Source: Pristionchus mayeri (taxonomy: Eukaryota > Nematoda > Chromadorea > Rhabditida > Neodiplogasteridae). Taken from it: a stretch of DNA of 64,000 bases. Every line of letters begins with the position of its first letter. Positions within the stretch are counted from its first letter, which is position 1. Under the pieces are notes generated by a model. The model did no database searches. It was not told the origin of the DNA and worked only from the letters and a program-made list of their open reading frames with translations. The stretch spans positions 14,602,365 to 14,666,364 of the forward strand of contig BTRK01000006.1 in NCBI GenBank assembly GCA_036245805.1. Reading direction: 5' to 3'. The position numbers and the translations under genes are program-made. Positions 1 through 10,664 of the stretch are shown in pieces.

Positions 1-229
1 TATGTGTTCATTTCGCATATTTCTGAAAAATGAAGAATTCAGATTTTCTGAAAGGGGAAACAAGCAGGCGCCAACATTTCTTATGAGGGTATAGCCTCTT
101 CGTGGGAGCATACAGCGCACACATAACGGAGCCTGTATGTTAATAAACTGCCATGGCTCGTGAAATATGTTTCCGTAGCTCATGATAATCAACTTCGACC
201 ATGATCACTTCGCAAATATGATAGCTCAC

Positions 230-339
230 CCCAAACAGCGACATTGGGCGGCGCACTCGTGTTCATGACGGGCGCGATGTTGAGGAAGCCGAAATTCTCG
301 AGCCGATAGGCGGGAATGATGACGACCACGTCTTGACCA
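230..339 (-). CDS. Carboxylesterase/cholinesterase family exon (partial)
   Basis: One internal exon, 110 bp. Read on the minus strand from an AG acceptor at 341-340 to a GT donor at 229-228 it encodes GQDVVVIIPAYRLENFGFL followed by NIAPVMNTSAPPNVAVW. This matches the block of type-B carboxylesterases with a VVVxxNYRLxxFGFL core, which leads into the N-x-G-L-x-D motif and lies upstream of the catalytic serine elbow. The catalytic serine itself is not in the window. The next exon would lie to the left of base 1. No convincing preceding exon was found between 345 and 1100, so the 5' part is either across a long intron or missing. Family hydrolyses ester bonds; the specific substrate cannot be told. 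Confidence 0.72.
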
Positions 340-530
340 CTAGATAATTATTTATTCAAACCATTTTTCTGTTTCATCAAATTGAAAAAATCATTCCCCA
401 TTTCGAGAATCTTCCCCCAGAGAAGAATGTTGACAATCCCCTTTGTAAAACAAAATAAAATATTGTAAATTACGACTAACTCGGAGGCGAAGTTGTGAAC
501 GATGACGTCATCTGGAGATGCCTCGCGAGG

Positions 531-726
531 TTTGGAGATGCCTCGCGAGCGCTATGCCTCTTTTTCTGATTTTTTCCCCTTTTTCACTGTGGAAATGCGG
601 AATGAGAGAGAGGAAATCATCGAGATTCTCCCTCTCATTCTTCGCCCTATCATGCCGCATTTCCACAGTGAAAAAAGGGGCAAAAATCAGAAAAAGAGGC
701 ATAGCGCTCGCGAGGCACCTCCAAAC
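531..726. repeat. Short fold-back (MITE-like) element
   Basis: An inverted repeat of about 200 bp. The left arm, beginning TGCCTCGCGAGCGCTATGCC, is mirrored by the right arm ending in GGCATAGCGCTCGCGAGGCA. The arms also share CACTGTGGAAATGCGG and a purine-rich centre. The palindrome produces overlapping open frames on both strands that are not genes. It lies between the last visible exon of zinc-finger gene A and the carboxylesterase exon. Confidence 0.7.
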
Positions 727-1155
727 CCCGAACATGCCTATATCATTCGAATCAGCGTGAAAAGGCGGTTCGAATAATTCTAGTCTCCCTTCTCGCACTT
801 CAACGAGTCAAAAAGTCGATTTTTCTCGATAACGAGAAAAATTCATGACCAATGAAAAACACCATTCGATTCGTCATGAAATTCTGCTCGGGTATGCGAG
901 ATTTCGTGCTCCTACCGTGTATTTCAAAGATGATACAACAAATAAAGTAGGCTTGGCCGAAAGTGAAGTGGCACCACACCGACATCAAATGAGCGATTCA
1001 TGCTAAATGAAGTGGACCACGATGTTCAGCATCGAAAACTACCCCCGAAAACATGTTTTCATGTGGTACGTATTTTGGGCTGTTCCGAGGTTTTGTCGAA
1101 TCTATCGCGAACGGTCTCATATTACGAAATACATGCAGTTTGAAATTACGCTTAC

Positions 1156-3412
1156 GCATATGAACTGAACGTTTGTGAAGTTGCATCGCATGTTTCCCAG
1201 TGAATCTTTTGAAACATTCATCACACTCAAATGGTTTCCGTGCGTTTTCATCCACTGAAAAATGCCATAAATTACTCAGCGATGCAGTACATAGATGATT
1301 GGCTTTTGTATCGCATAATTCAATAACGGTTTTGCAACACCGTTTTTGTAAAGTAAGTTTTTGATGAGTATATTATTGAATAATATAAATGTTGAATTAT
1401 ACATATTATCTTGTATTATAATAATTGGTAATCGATAAGTAACCTTCATGAGATTGCATGTGATAATTCAGGGCAATTTTTCCAGTAAAGAATCGTTCAC
1501 ATTCCTTGCACTCGTGCGGTCTCTTCCGAGGATCGTCTTCGGCTCAAAAATCACAATAATTTGAATTGATATCATCAACGAGACATTCTAGGCGATATAC
1601 ATGTTTCAACTTGCCCAGATGTGTTTCCTTGTGCATCTTGAGCGCTCCACCCGTAATGAAACGTTTCCCACATTCCCCACATTTAAATGGTCTTCTGGCT
1701 TCTTCTGTTTCTGCAGATAACATCGTTGTGTAAAGTTTTAATTTCATGATCTCTTGATCGGGTTAACTACAAGATCTTTTCTTGAAATGTTAATTGCTTC
1801 GCAATTAACATTTCACTCACTCAAGTGGCTCCTTTTGTGAATAAAATAGCCAGTTCCATTTTTGAAGCTCTTGTCGCAGATGGCACATTCGTATATGTAT
1901 TCGGCTCGATCCTCTTCTGCTGAAATAATATATTTCTTTTTTGACTTGTTTTATTTCAAGATTTTCTGGAATCTCTGCAAAATGTATTGATATAATTCAC
2001 GAATGCATAGGGAATACCCTAGTCAATCGCTCAAACGAACAATGGTCTGACTGTCTTGAGTTTGCACGCTCTCTCGCCAGTCAGAGAGACGAGAGAGCAT
2101 GCAAACTGAAGACAGTTACACAATTGCTCGCTCAAACTCACGCAAATGTCGTCGCTTATGCCTCTCCAGTGCTGGTTTCGAAGTAAAACTTTTATCACAT
2201 TCTTGACACGCAAATGCTTTTCGTTTCTCCACATCGTCTGCAAAAACACAATTTACTTCATTGCTTTGGCGAAACAAACCTGAATGAATCTTCTTATGGT
2301 ATTTAAGACATTTCATAGTCGTCAATCGCTTCCCACAGTCATCGCACTTGAATGGCTTTCGTACCTTTTCATCGTGTGCGAACTCAGAATTATAATTATT
2401 TTCTCAATTTCACAAAACACTCACTTGCATGCCTTTTCTCGTGCTTCTTCAGCCGAGATAAATACTGAAATCGCATCCCGCATTCTTCACACACAAAATG
2501 CTTCTCGAGATCAACTACAAGTCATTACGCACAATAATTTGAAAGAGTTCCGCTTAGCGTCACTTATTTGATTTATTCATGGTCCATACAGTGACATTAG
2601 GCGGAATTAATGTACTCGGCTGGCTGGTTGCATTCTTCGCCTGATTGTCCACTGTTATCTGAGGAATCTGAATCGGCATCCTCTGAAGATGAATCGGAGT
2701 CGTCAGCTGATGATGATTCAAAAGATTCGTCATCGCTAGATTCGATCGTTCCAGATCTTCGAGGTCTCTGAAAGTTTCACTGTAAAAATTCGAAAAACAT
2801 GCAGGAAATTCTCACCTTTACTGGCTTTTCAAAGTCATCAATTTCTTCGAGAGGTGGCTCAGTGCCCGATTTCAAATCCACTTTGGTATATTCGTTGTCA
2901 TCTTCCTGATCCTTCACCATTGAATTATCCATACCATTCTCAGTGACGTCCAATGTCGTGTCGTATTTTCCGGTTTTATTTCCTGGAGCTAAATCATTCC
3001 TCACCCTTACTAGAAGCAAACATCAATCGGATACTCAGGAATGCGAAACATGCCTTTCTCTGTAGATATCTCTGTCGCTTGTGTTGCTTCTCAATCAAAA
3101 ATCCAATTCCGTCGTCGATACAAGCACTCAAACTATGCAGTAAATGTCGAAATACTGTTTCGCTTGAATGTTTTGTGTGATTTGCTAATAGAGGCAACCT
3201 AGCATTGGCATTGCTTCCAGCTACAAGTGCATTATCTAGAGAGCGCTTAGCAGAACTGATCTGAAAACTGTCTGAAATCTGAAAACTGTAAAGCCTGAAA
3301 ATCTGCAATGATGGAATACCTGGCAATCAGTATCATTCGCACTAATTTCCTGCAATAAATGGATTACTCTCTGCATAACGTTCTCTATTCCGCATGGTGA
3401 TGATACGTCCAT
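1156..3412 (-). CDS. C2H2 zinc-finger gene A, 3' end missing
   Basis: Multi-exon minus-strand gene. ATG at 3412 follows an acceptor-like TTTCAG. Exons: 3412-3320 (MDVSSPCGIENV start), about 3255-3030, about 3008-2816, an acidic Ser/Asp/Glu exon from 2767 to about 2640, then finger exons 2514-2425, about 2382-2280, 2237-2142, 1919-1821, 1710-1615, 1542-1444 and 1254-1156. Each finger exon holds one CX2CX12HX3-4H finger, and most begin and end in phase 1. Presumed nuclear DNA-binding protein; targets unknown. Exon by exon it is paralogous to gene B at 4114-8173. The exon at 1254-1156 ends in a normal donor (GTAAGC) but no further finger or tail exon is visible in 1-1155. The intron after 1615 uses a GC donor. 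The acceptor of the 2382 exon is uncertain in phase. Confidence 0.75.
2048..2117. repeat. Small intronic hairpin
   Basis: Imperfect inverted repeat in an intron of zinc-finger gene A. GTCTTGAGTTTGCACGCTCT pairs with AGAGCATGCAAACTGAAGAC across a short loop. It resembles a tiny MITE; function unknown. Confidence 0.5.
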
Positions 3413-4113
3413 TGTCTGAAATGTATTGAAAATGTAACCATACAATTTGGGGCTTAAGCGGCAGGAAGAAAAAAGGGAGGAAATGAGCGACAGGACGCAA
3501 TGGAGAGGGTAAATCTACAGAGGTGACGAGCAACAAACATTGAGTGAGATGAACACGTAGTATGACTGGCAATTACATCTAGTGAATATGAGAGTGAGCG
3601 AGTGAGAGAGATCAATCGTGCGATAGGGGATAAAGATAGCGAATGGTCAAGGCGAGTGTTTATATGGAGTGACATGTGTGATATACGAGTTGATATGAAG
3701 TTGATGAATTTTTCGATGCAATGAACACAAGATGAGGTGGCATATTTTAGTAAGAATGTGTGGTCAAGATGACAGCGGAAGTCTCATCTCTTGTTCTCAC
3801 GTCTTCACATACACAAGCAATTAGATTTCGATAGATGATGACGTGCGATCCCCTCTGGCAGAGTTCTTCCGCCAATTGCCTTTGTCGCATGATGTGTCAA
3901 TGTGGGAATTTCGAAGGTCTTACTCCCTTTGTGTTTCTACAGTAATGTGACTCTTCTCAGAAATGTGGCAAGGATTTAAAGTCCAACAAATTAACAGCAA
4001 GGGATATGAAATTCGTTAGTTTGAGCAACAGGTTTTTATAACACTGCGAATGATTTATAATTGAAAGTTATCGGATAATAACATTCAATTTTCGGAGGTT
4101 AACACAACTAATT
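3413..4113. promoter_or_regulatory. Intergenic/5' region of zinc-finger gene A
   Basis: About 700 bp between the start of gene A and the stop codon of gene B. The part at about 3780-3920 resembles the region 8690-8850 upstream of gene B. Both contain a TGGCAGAGTT block, and a near-identical TGTGTCRATGTGGGAATT block about 40-50 bp further on. The duplication therefore included upstream sequence. Regulatory function is inferred only from this conservation. Confidence 0.45.
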
Positions 4114-7100
4114 TCAATTGTCAGCTTTATGTTCTGATCCGCTACTCTCACTGTCTTCAGACACGAATTCGTCCGACCACGCTCCATGCTCTGATTCAGA
4201 TTCAGTTTCCTCTCGTTCTTCCTCGCGTTTACCCTTTCTATTGATCGATTTCTTAGCAGACATAGGCAGCTGAAAAAACTGAGTCAACGTGCTATATGCG
4301 TGCTTTAACAATTGATTACGGTATTTGTTGTATCAACTTCTCCATGGGTGGGACTATCTCCTGTAAAGCATAGCGAAGACTTGCGGCCTGCAACAAATAT
4401 CGATCAGCGTTTAAATTTTCCAAATAAGTAAAATATGTGCTCACTTTTGCAGTTCATCTTCATATGCTGAATTAGTCGATGCGTCCGATAAAATGTCTTC
4501 CCACATTTTTCACAAGTCGGTCGCTGCTCTCCGTCTGACTCGCCATCGGCTGAATTAATATTGTATTAATGATATTGTGAACTTTCCGTCAGTAAATTCG
4601 GGAGGAAATAGCGTATATTTCGAATTGCAAATAAACACTTCAATGTGCAGATCTTACCAAGATGTACAATTGAGTGCTCGCTAAGATGATGGGCAGACAT
4701 AAATTTATTCCCACATTTAACGCATTTGTGCTTCCGCTCACGACTGCTGAAAAGTAATTTCTCGGTTAATTATTCATTTTGTTAGATTGCTCTTAATTAT
4801 TCATTTTTGTTAGATTGCTCAAAAATGAGTGCTGGGGAAACATTTACACGATAACTTACGAAGATGTGTAAGCATGTGCTTTCTGAGGGTGAATGCAGTT
4901 GTGGTAGTCGTACCACATGTCTCGCATTTATGAATTGGTTTACGTGGATCGCCATCAGCTCAAAATACTATTTCATCGCAAAGATTTGATGTGTTAAACT
5001 GACGCAAATGTTTGATCTTCTTATGCTCCGTAAGTCGTGACTTATGATTGTAGATCTTCCCGCATTCATCACATTCGAATGTTTTCTCCACGAATCCTTC
5101 TTCGTCTAAAACGGTATTGTTTTCATAAAAGTATAATTTTAACAATTACGAAGCTGCTTACGTTTCAGCTTATGAACCTTCAAGTTGTAGGCGAGCGTGA
5201 ATTTTTCTCCGCAAACATCGCATTCGAATCGTCTCCGAGCATCCTTATCACCTTCAATGAAAATTTTCCGATATGATTGCTCCAAGAGACGACACATTGG
5301 TAATCTCTACGTACCGGAATGAGTAAGCTTATGCCTCCTGAAAGACTGTCTATTTGCAAGAGTAATTCCGCAGACATCACAGTCATAATTTTCCTTTAGT
5401 GGGTCATCGTCAGCTTCAAATAACTAATTATTTTGTTTTTTAAGTAGCACAAAATAGCCAAAATTTGAAATGTCCTTACGCAAGTGGAAGATCTTGTGCT
5501 GAGCTAGGACTGATCTGTGAGTGAATCGATCGCCACAAATATCGCATTCGAACGGCTTCCTTTCCCTTTCATCAGCTGGAGTTAACAGATTTTTATGATA
5601 TTTTTAAAAATAAGGCAGTTAACAACTCACTTGCATGCAACTTCATATGACCCCTAAGGTAGTCAGCTCTGCGAAACGCCCGTCCACATACATCGCACTT
5701 GAATGGCTTTTCCACAACCGCATTGGGGTCCTTCTCTGCAGATAAACTAATTCCAACATCTTTGAAATAATAAAATGCTTAATGAAAGCACAATATATTC
5801 AAAATCTTACCACCATGCATTGCTTTTTGATGAGCGCGAAGGCCTCCTTTATTGGCCAGTGTTTTTCCACAGATATCACATTGGTACTTCTTCTTTTCGC
5901 TATCCGCTAAAAAGCGAGAATCTATACAAAATACAAGGTTCACTTACGTAAGTGACTGGAATTCATATGAAGCTGCAATGCGTGCTTTCCAGTGTACTTC
6001 TTTCCGCATTGCATTCCTTACACTCGAATGGTTTCCGGCCCTTCTCATCGACTGAATAAAAATTTACTTAGTACGTCCAATCAATTATTGAATTAGTTTA
6101 GTGAATCAGCGACAACTTGCCATCGCTTTTTGACTATACTTCTCGAGAAAAAATCAACCTTGATGTGATTTCATGTGATGCGATAGCGCTGTGGTTCCGG
6201 TGAAGAATCGTCCACATTCTTTGCACTCGTAAGGTCTCTTCCGCGGATCGTGATCGGCCGAAATAAGCACAGCAACATGTAAAGGTTTCAGGCATTTCCA
6301 CGCAAGACGGGGCTGTGCCACCCCATCGTCTATGTGGAAACTAGGTCCTGGAAACCAGTGGCATGTTGCGAGACTTAAAACTGCCTGTGTTGTGTTCACG
6401 TGGTTGCGGATTTCCTTACAGTGATTTTTTGAATCACTACCAGCATTTCTTATCCCCCCTTGGTATGGGTGGATCGGTGTATGAAATTATTATTCGCATT
6501 ATTCTGGTGGATTTCGAGGCTGAACTAACGCAGATGCGTTTCCTTGTGCTTCTTGAGGCCAGAACTAACTGCAAATCGTTTGCCGCATTCCCCACACTTG
6601 TACGGTCGTCTAGCTTCTTCCGTTTCTGAAGTTTAAACACAATTGCTTATCCTTATCAGTCGAATGACGGGATCTTAGAAAAAGGACTTACAACCGAAGC
6701 CACACAAAATATTTGACTCACTCAGGTGGCTCCTCTTTTGAATAGTATAGCAAGATCGATTGTTGAACCTCTTTTCGCAAACCGCACACTCATACATGTA
6801 CAATATTCGATCCTTTTCAGCTAAACAAAGTTTGGTTTCACGATAAAAAAATGCACTTTAGGTTGAAAGTTAGGATACTCGAAATCGTTGCCGAGTGTAT
6901 TCCAACTCACGTAAATGCCGACGTTTATGACCTCGCAGTCCTCCGCTCGTAGTGAATCTATTTTGGCATTCGTCACACTCATATGGTCTCCTAGCGCTAT
7001 CATCGGCTGGAAGTGCATATATGATAATGTATACTTTTTATTAAGGGGGTTACCAGGCGGACTATGGAGACACTCCAAGCGGTACCAAACTTAGAAATGA

Positions 7101-8173
7101 AAAGAAAAAAAAAGGGGAAGGATCCAGTATCGCCGGCTATAGTTACGTCATGGAGTCGTGACTTACTCAGATGTGATCTCGTGTGTATCTTGAGAGATTT
7201 TCGAGTGGTAAATGTTTTCCCGCATTCGTTGCACTTGTGCCCCGCGGTGTTATTCAGTCCTTCAACACGAGATAGCTTAGCGAGAAACGAATCTTTTAAT
7301 TTTACGGGGAGAATATTTTATGAGAATCCATGACCTACCTTCAACTTCATCGTGAACGAACGTGGATTCACCGTCTGACCACTCATCGGAATCTTCATCC
7401 GATGAGGAAGAGTCTGATTCTTCCTCTTCCTCCCGTTCTTCGTCGCTCGACTCGATCAAACGTCTCTGTCTCTAAGAAGATTCCCATAAGAAGACTATTA
7501 ATTATATCTGGTAATTCGCCTCACCTTTGCCGGCAGTTCAAAGTCGTCCACTTCATCATTATGTTTGTCCGATACTTCACAGAGGCTATTCTCGCTTGTT
7601 TCATCATGCACACCCTGAAAGTCAAATATTTTCATGTAAATACTGTATCGGCTTAATACATTGTTCTCGAACGCTTTATTGCGCCTTTTGTGACAATGGT
7701 CCTCTTTTTTCACCGTCGAATCATCAATTCCACTCTCCGAGACGTTGAACAATTCAATTCCGTCATGCTTGACTTCCTGAGAATTTTTTATCAACCACGT
7801 TAACTTGAGTTAGACAACAATTAATGATACAACTCGAACATTTTTCGCTTGAGCGATGAGTCTCTTCTGCTGCCGCTTAATTACAAAGGCGATACCGCTG
7901 TTAATATGTGAACTCAAGCTATGAAGTAGGCATTGCAATGAGGGTCTTCAATTTTTCGTGTGATGTATCATGTTATTCGTGAAAATATAATATACCTCAA
8001 CTTCACATTATTTTGAGCAATAAGTGCTTTTCCGAGAGAATCATTTGCCGTAATGATTTTCTGAATTGCAGAATAACAAAAAAACGGATATAATCTAAAA
8101 ATACCTTGCAATCATATTCACCCGCGTATATTTACTGTAACAAATCGACCACTCCCTTTAACACGTACTCCAT
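4114..8173 (-). CDS. C2H2 zinc-finger gene B (15 finger exons), probably decaying
   Basis: Minus-strand paralogue of gene A. Exons: 8173-8105, 8060-7996, 7945 to about 7840, 7776-7525, acidic exon 7471-7339, then fingers 7259-7167, 7006-6911, 6820-6722, 6625-6530, 6257-6159, 6051-5948, 5906-5811, 5735-5631, 5575-5480, 5413-5315, 5251-5162, 5105-5004, 4958-4860, 4746-4658, 4549-4445, then 4387-4320 and the acidic tail 4269-4114. Most fingers are CX2CX12HX3-4H with the linker arriving from the next exon. Likely a nuclear DNA-binding or chromatin protein. Defects seen: an in-frame TAA at 8132-8134, a GG acceptor before 6257, a 5-bp tandem duplication at 6006-6015 that shifts the frame, and an 89-bp finger exon where neighbours are multiples of three. 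The finger at 6820-6722 has Gln for the first His. The last finger is C2HC. It may be a pseudogene or a consensus with errors. Confidence 0.75.
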
Positions 8174-9333
8174 GGTGTGATCCGTTGGAAAGTTCATTAT
8201 CTGACATGTACCGAAAGGACCGATAAAAACGACAATTATCTGAAGATTTTAGCGACTGGAAATGTGAGAACATGAAGTTCGATCAACATCCGGAATTCAT
8301 CAATGCAGATATTCGGAAAAAGTTGACGGGTGATATTAACAAGAATTGTGAATGGTAAATGATGGTAATGATAAAGATGAGTAAGAATATTATGTGGCTG
8401 GGCAAGCGGGACAACACTGATAGACAATAGTCTGCTTACTATCTGATAATTAACAACTGAAAATAAGAAACACGTCACTCGATAACTAGCGATAGAGAGA
8501 AAAGTGAGAGATAGCAGTAGTGAGATAAGCGGTAAAGATAGCGAGGGAGATGTGGCAGATAAGGATTGATTAGTGAGTTGGGTGTGGTAATCAACACGGG
8601 GAGAGACGAAGAGGCAGAGAAAGTAAAGTGGTCACAACTAACGAGTTGCTACAGTTATTTCGTTTAGAAATCGTGAACACGCACATAACGTTAGCCTTGT
8701 AAGATGCCGTTCACACGTTCGCACAGACAAGATCAGATAAATTTCGATATATTACGACGTGGCAGAGTTCTGGCAGTACCCCCTGTGGCAGAGTTTCAGC
8801 CCCTACAAATTTACTTTATCTGGTGTTGTGTCGATGTGGGAATTGTATACTCTGTTTAACTTGTTTCTCTTTTTCTTTGACTAACGAAAAATAACCAAAA
8901 AAACTGAACGTGCAATAGTGTTACCTTCGAATCACGAAGATCAAATACAATTCACCGGTGTATTGTGTTTCTAATACAATTACAATAATATGATACAGTT
9001 TTCAGGTAATGAAGTTCACGTATTCACCGTTAGCGTTTGTCAACTATGGGCACTCCAGTAAGACCGAAGCACATTTGGCAGTTTTGAAGAAGCACGTTCA
9101 TACCTCCCGTCATAAACTGAATCTAAATATTGTATAAAAACTAAGTTATATTTGACTGACAACTTCATGAACTAAAACGTATTTAAACCGTCCTCTCATT
9201 GCGTGTTCGATCTAGCTTAAAGTGATGCATTATCTTCAGTGAATTCATTAAGTCGGCAATGAGAAATGCTTGGCTTTGCAATTTGGAAGGCCGTAACATT
9301 ATCACTCGGCTATACATGATATGCAAGTACATA
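8174..9333. promoter_or_regulatory. Upstream region of zinc-finger gene B
   Basis: No gene seen. The segment 8690-8850 is the counterpart of 3780-3920 upstream of gene A, sharing CACACGTTCRCA-like, AATTTCGATA and TGTGTCGATGTGGGAATT blocks. The rest is AT-rich unique-looking sequence up to the transposon at 9334. Confidence 0.4.
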
Positions 9334-10664
9334 CAGTCGCGTGCAAAAGTTTTCGGGCACTTTTTGAATTTCCTGTAACTTTTTGCCCAAGAAAGGCAAT
9401 CTTGAACTCGGATACTATGCACCAAATTCATCAGAGATTATTTTCCTGTTATTGGCGTATTGCGAAATCGCACAATGATTGCGTAGTGATGAAGCAATCA
9501 AAGTGTACTTTTTCAAAACGGCCTTATTCTTATATGGATTTTTTTCCTGCTTGCCAAACTTACTGAGGTTGGAGTCATACCCGGGGCCTACCCAGAAAAA
9601 AAAATTGAAGTTGCTGCGCAACCGCACTTTTGATGCAGCCTTGCTGCAAAAACAAGGTCCGAAATTTAGAACTCAGCTCGTAGACCAGCTAGAGACACGT
9701 TCTAAGCATCAAAATGATCCCCATCATGAGTGCACATGATCCTGAGAATGAGAATGATATATCTCGAAATTTGCCCTCAGGGCATGAAAAAATCACTTTT
9801 TTGCATGACCATTATTTAGACTTTCATAACTTATGGGAAAGTTAGGCAAACATCTGGTTTTTGCACAGGAATGTTCAAAATGTATCAGATATATGATTCC
9901 CAACTTTTTTTTTGTGTTTGGATAACTTTCCTGCCCGCGACGATCGATTTTCGGAAGCATACTAGGGTCGGGAAAACCCTGTTTACGCCTATGGGCGAGA
10001 GAGTGTAGGCGGCGAGAGTGCGCAAAGAGGGTGTTTCCCGACCCTAGTATGCTTCCGAAAATCGATCCCCGCGGGCAGGAAAGATGCCCAATCACTCTAA
10101 ACAGTTGGGAATCAGATCTTCAACACATTTTGAGCATCCGTATGCAAAAACCAGATTGTTACCTAACTTTCCCATAAAGTTATGAAAGTCCAAATAATGG
10201 TCATGCAAAAAAGTGATCTTTTCATGCCCTGAGGGCAAATTATGAGATTTTGTTATCATATTCTCAGGATCATCTGGATTCATGATGTGGATCATTTTGA
10301 TGCTTTGAACGGGTCTCTAGCTGGTCTAGGAGCTGAGTTCTGAATTTCAGACCTTGTTTTTGCAGCAAATGTGCGGTCGCAGCAACTTCAAATTTTTTTT
10401 CTGAGTGGGCCCCGGGCATGTCTTCAACGTCAGTTTGTTTGGCAAGCAGGAAAAAATCCATGTAAGAATAAGGCCATTTTGAAAAAGTACACTTTGATTG
10501 CGTTATCACTACGCAATCATTGTGCGATTTCGCAATACGCCAATAACAAGAAAATAATCTCTGATGAATTTGGTGCATAGTACCCGAGTTCCAGCTTGAT
10601 GCCTTTCCTGGGCAAAAAGTTACAGGAAATTCAGAAAGTGTCCGAAAACTTTCTCACGCGACTG
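9334..10664. mobile_element. TA-flanked fold-back transposon, 1.33 kb
   Basis: Near-perfect long palindrome. The left end is TA|CAGTCGCGTGCAAAAGTTTT and the right end is its complement, CGCGACTG|TA, so it is flanked by a TA duplication. The arms stay complementary almost to a centre near 10000, where GGAAGCATACTAGGGTCGGG faces its complement. No transposase frame was recognised. TA target and a CAGT start are as in Tc1/mariner-derived non-autonomous elements. A related 0.86 kb element lies at 44025-44880. Confidence 0.85.

Noticed and set aside
508..798. Overlapping 80-96 aa frames on both strands
   Set aside because: Mirror-image products of the fold-back at 531-726.
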